Shown here piece after piece: positions 33,259 through 33,399 of a stretch of DNA of 33,399 nucleotides (its first letter is position 1; each line of letters opens with the position of its first letter). The stretch comes from Treponema sp. Its GTDB lineage: Bacteria; Spirochaetota; Spirochaetia; Treponematales; Breznakiellaceae. Where the stretch lies: contig JAAYUZ010000021.1 in the NCBI GenBank assembly GCA_012517385.1, positions 1 to 33,399 on the forward strand, read 5' to 3'. The position numbers and the translations under genes were made by a program. The notes under the pieces are model-generated. The model had not been told where the DNA came from. It worked only from the letters and a program-made list of their open reading frames with translations, and ran no database searches.

Positions 33259-33399
33259 GCGGGAATCGAAACGGAGGCGCGAAAGCGGCCACGGATGGCC
33301 GATGAGCGCCGGAGGCGGCCTGGAGCGTGCGGAGCAGGAAGCTCCGCCAGCAGCTAACCTGGACTAGCGTAACACCATCAACATAGTGCATAGTAAGCA
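33259..33399. other. GC-rich, hairpin-bearing tail of unknown nature
   Basis: About 140 bp, noticeably more GC-rich than the rest of the window. It starts with GCGGGAATCGAA (33259-33270), the exact reverse complement of TTCGATTCCCGC in the tmRNA T-arm (33201-33212). It contains a 7-bp stem GCGGAGC/GCTCCGC (33329-33347) and other short palindromes such as GGCCACGGATGGCC. No gene is supported. It may be a repeat or the edge of an adjoining element. Confidence 0.5.

Noticed and set aside
33128-33391. An 87-codon minus-strand frame containing W-R-W-R-E-S-N-P-R-P-S
   Set aside because: It is the reverse complement of the tmRNA 3' end; this peptide pattern is a well-known false translation of tRNA/tmRNA T-arms.

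Overview
The window reads as a chromosomal stretch from a mid-GC spirochaete of the Treponema / Gracilinema type. The grounds are a Na+-pumping oadGAB decarboxylase operon, a spirochaete-type chemoreceptor signalling tip, many lipoproteins, and a two-LysM/M23 envelope protein. The genus is inferred from gene content only; no database search was possible.

Layout. (1) 1-8986, minus strand: one tight operon with mostly 4-bp overlaps. It encodes a membrane-anchored unknown protein, a TPR lipoprotein, a small lipoprotein, a TolC-like outer-membrane factor, a lipoprotein periplasmic adaptor, two SbsA/Big_5-type Ig-like lipoproteins, and the N-terminal 244 codons of an RND permease that runs off the window. 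(2) 9080-15961: a probable xylo-oligosaccharide locus with a substrate-binding protein, two ABC permeases and a GH43 beta-xylosidase. The promoters of the binding-protein operon and the xylosidase carry near-identical LacI-type operators. A 1285-bp IS4-family element has landed inside the signal-peptide codons of the binding protein. Two 153-bp structured repeats in opposite orientation flank the transporter segment. (3) 15962-19429, minus: oadG-oadA-oadB, divergent from (4) a phosphohexomutase and a DnaQ-like exonuclease (plus). (5) 22056-24120, minus: a group 2 sigma-70 factor and a LysM/degenerate-M23 protein. (6) 24177-25775, plus: an RNA methylase gene broken by an in-frame TAA, then a CYTH protein. 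(7) 25749-28589, minus: MATE exporter, MarR regulator and a PfkB-family sugar kinase. (8) 28694-31706, plus: dCMP deaminase, methyl-accepting chemotaxis protein and a two-ACT-domain protein. (9) 31758-32768, minus: an unknown helical protein. (10) 32873-33220, plus: tmRNA (ssrA) with its own promoter and terminator, followed by an unexplained GC-rich tail.

The most unusual item is a dispersed, structured intergenic repeat. It has two full copies (9186-9338 and 13885-14037) and four partial ones (9079-9118, 15757-15798, 23186-23247, 31721-31759). The two full copies differ at four positions in each arm of a 17-bp stem, and all four changes are compensated on the other arm, which is strong evidence that the fold is maintained. 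The copies sit mostly at gene 3' ends, and one supplies the stop codon of the LysM gene.

How the genes fit together: region 1 looks like a complete tripartite efflux or export machine with added surface lipoproteins. Region 2 looks like import of a plant-polymer oligosaccharide followed by cytoplasmic hydrolysis, recently damaged by the IS. Regions 3-4 belong to central carbon and sodium-gradient metabolism. The rest is housekeeping.
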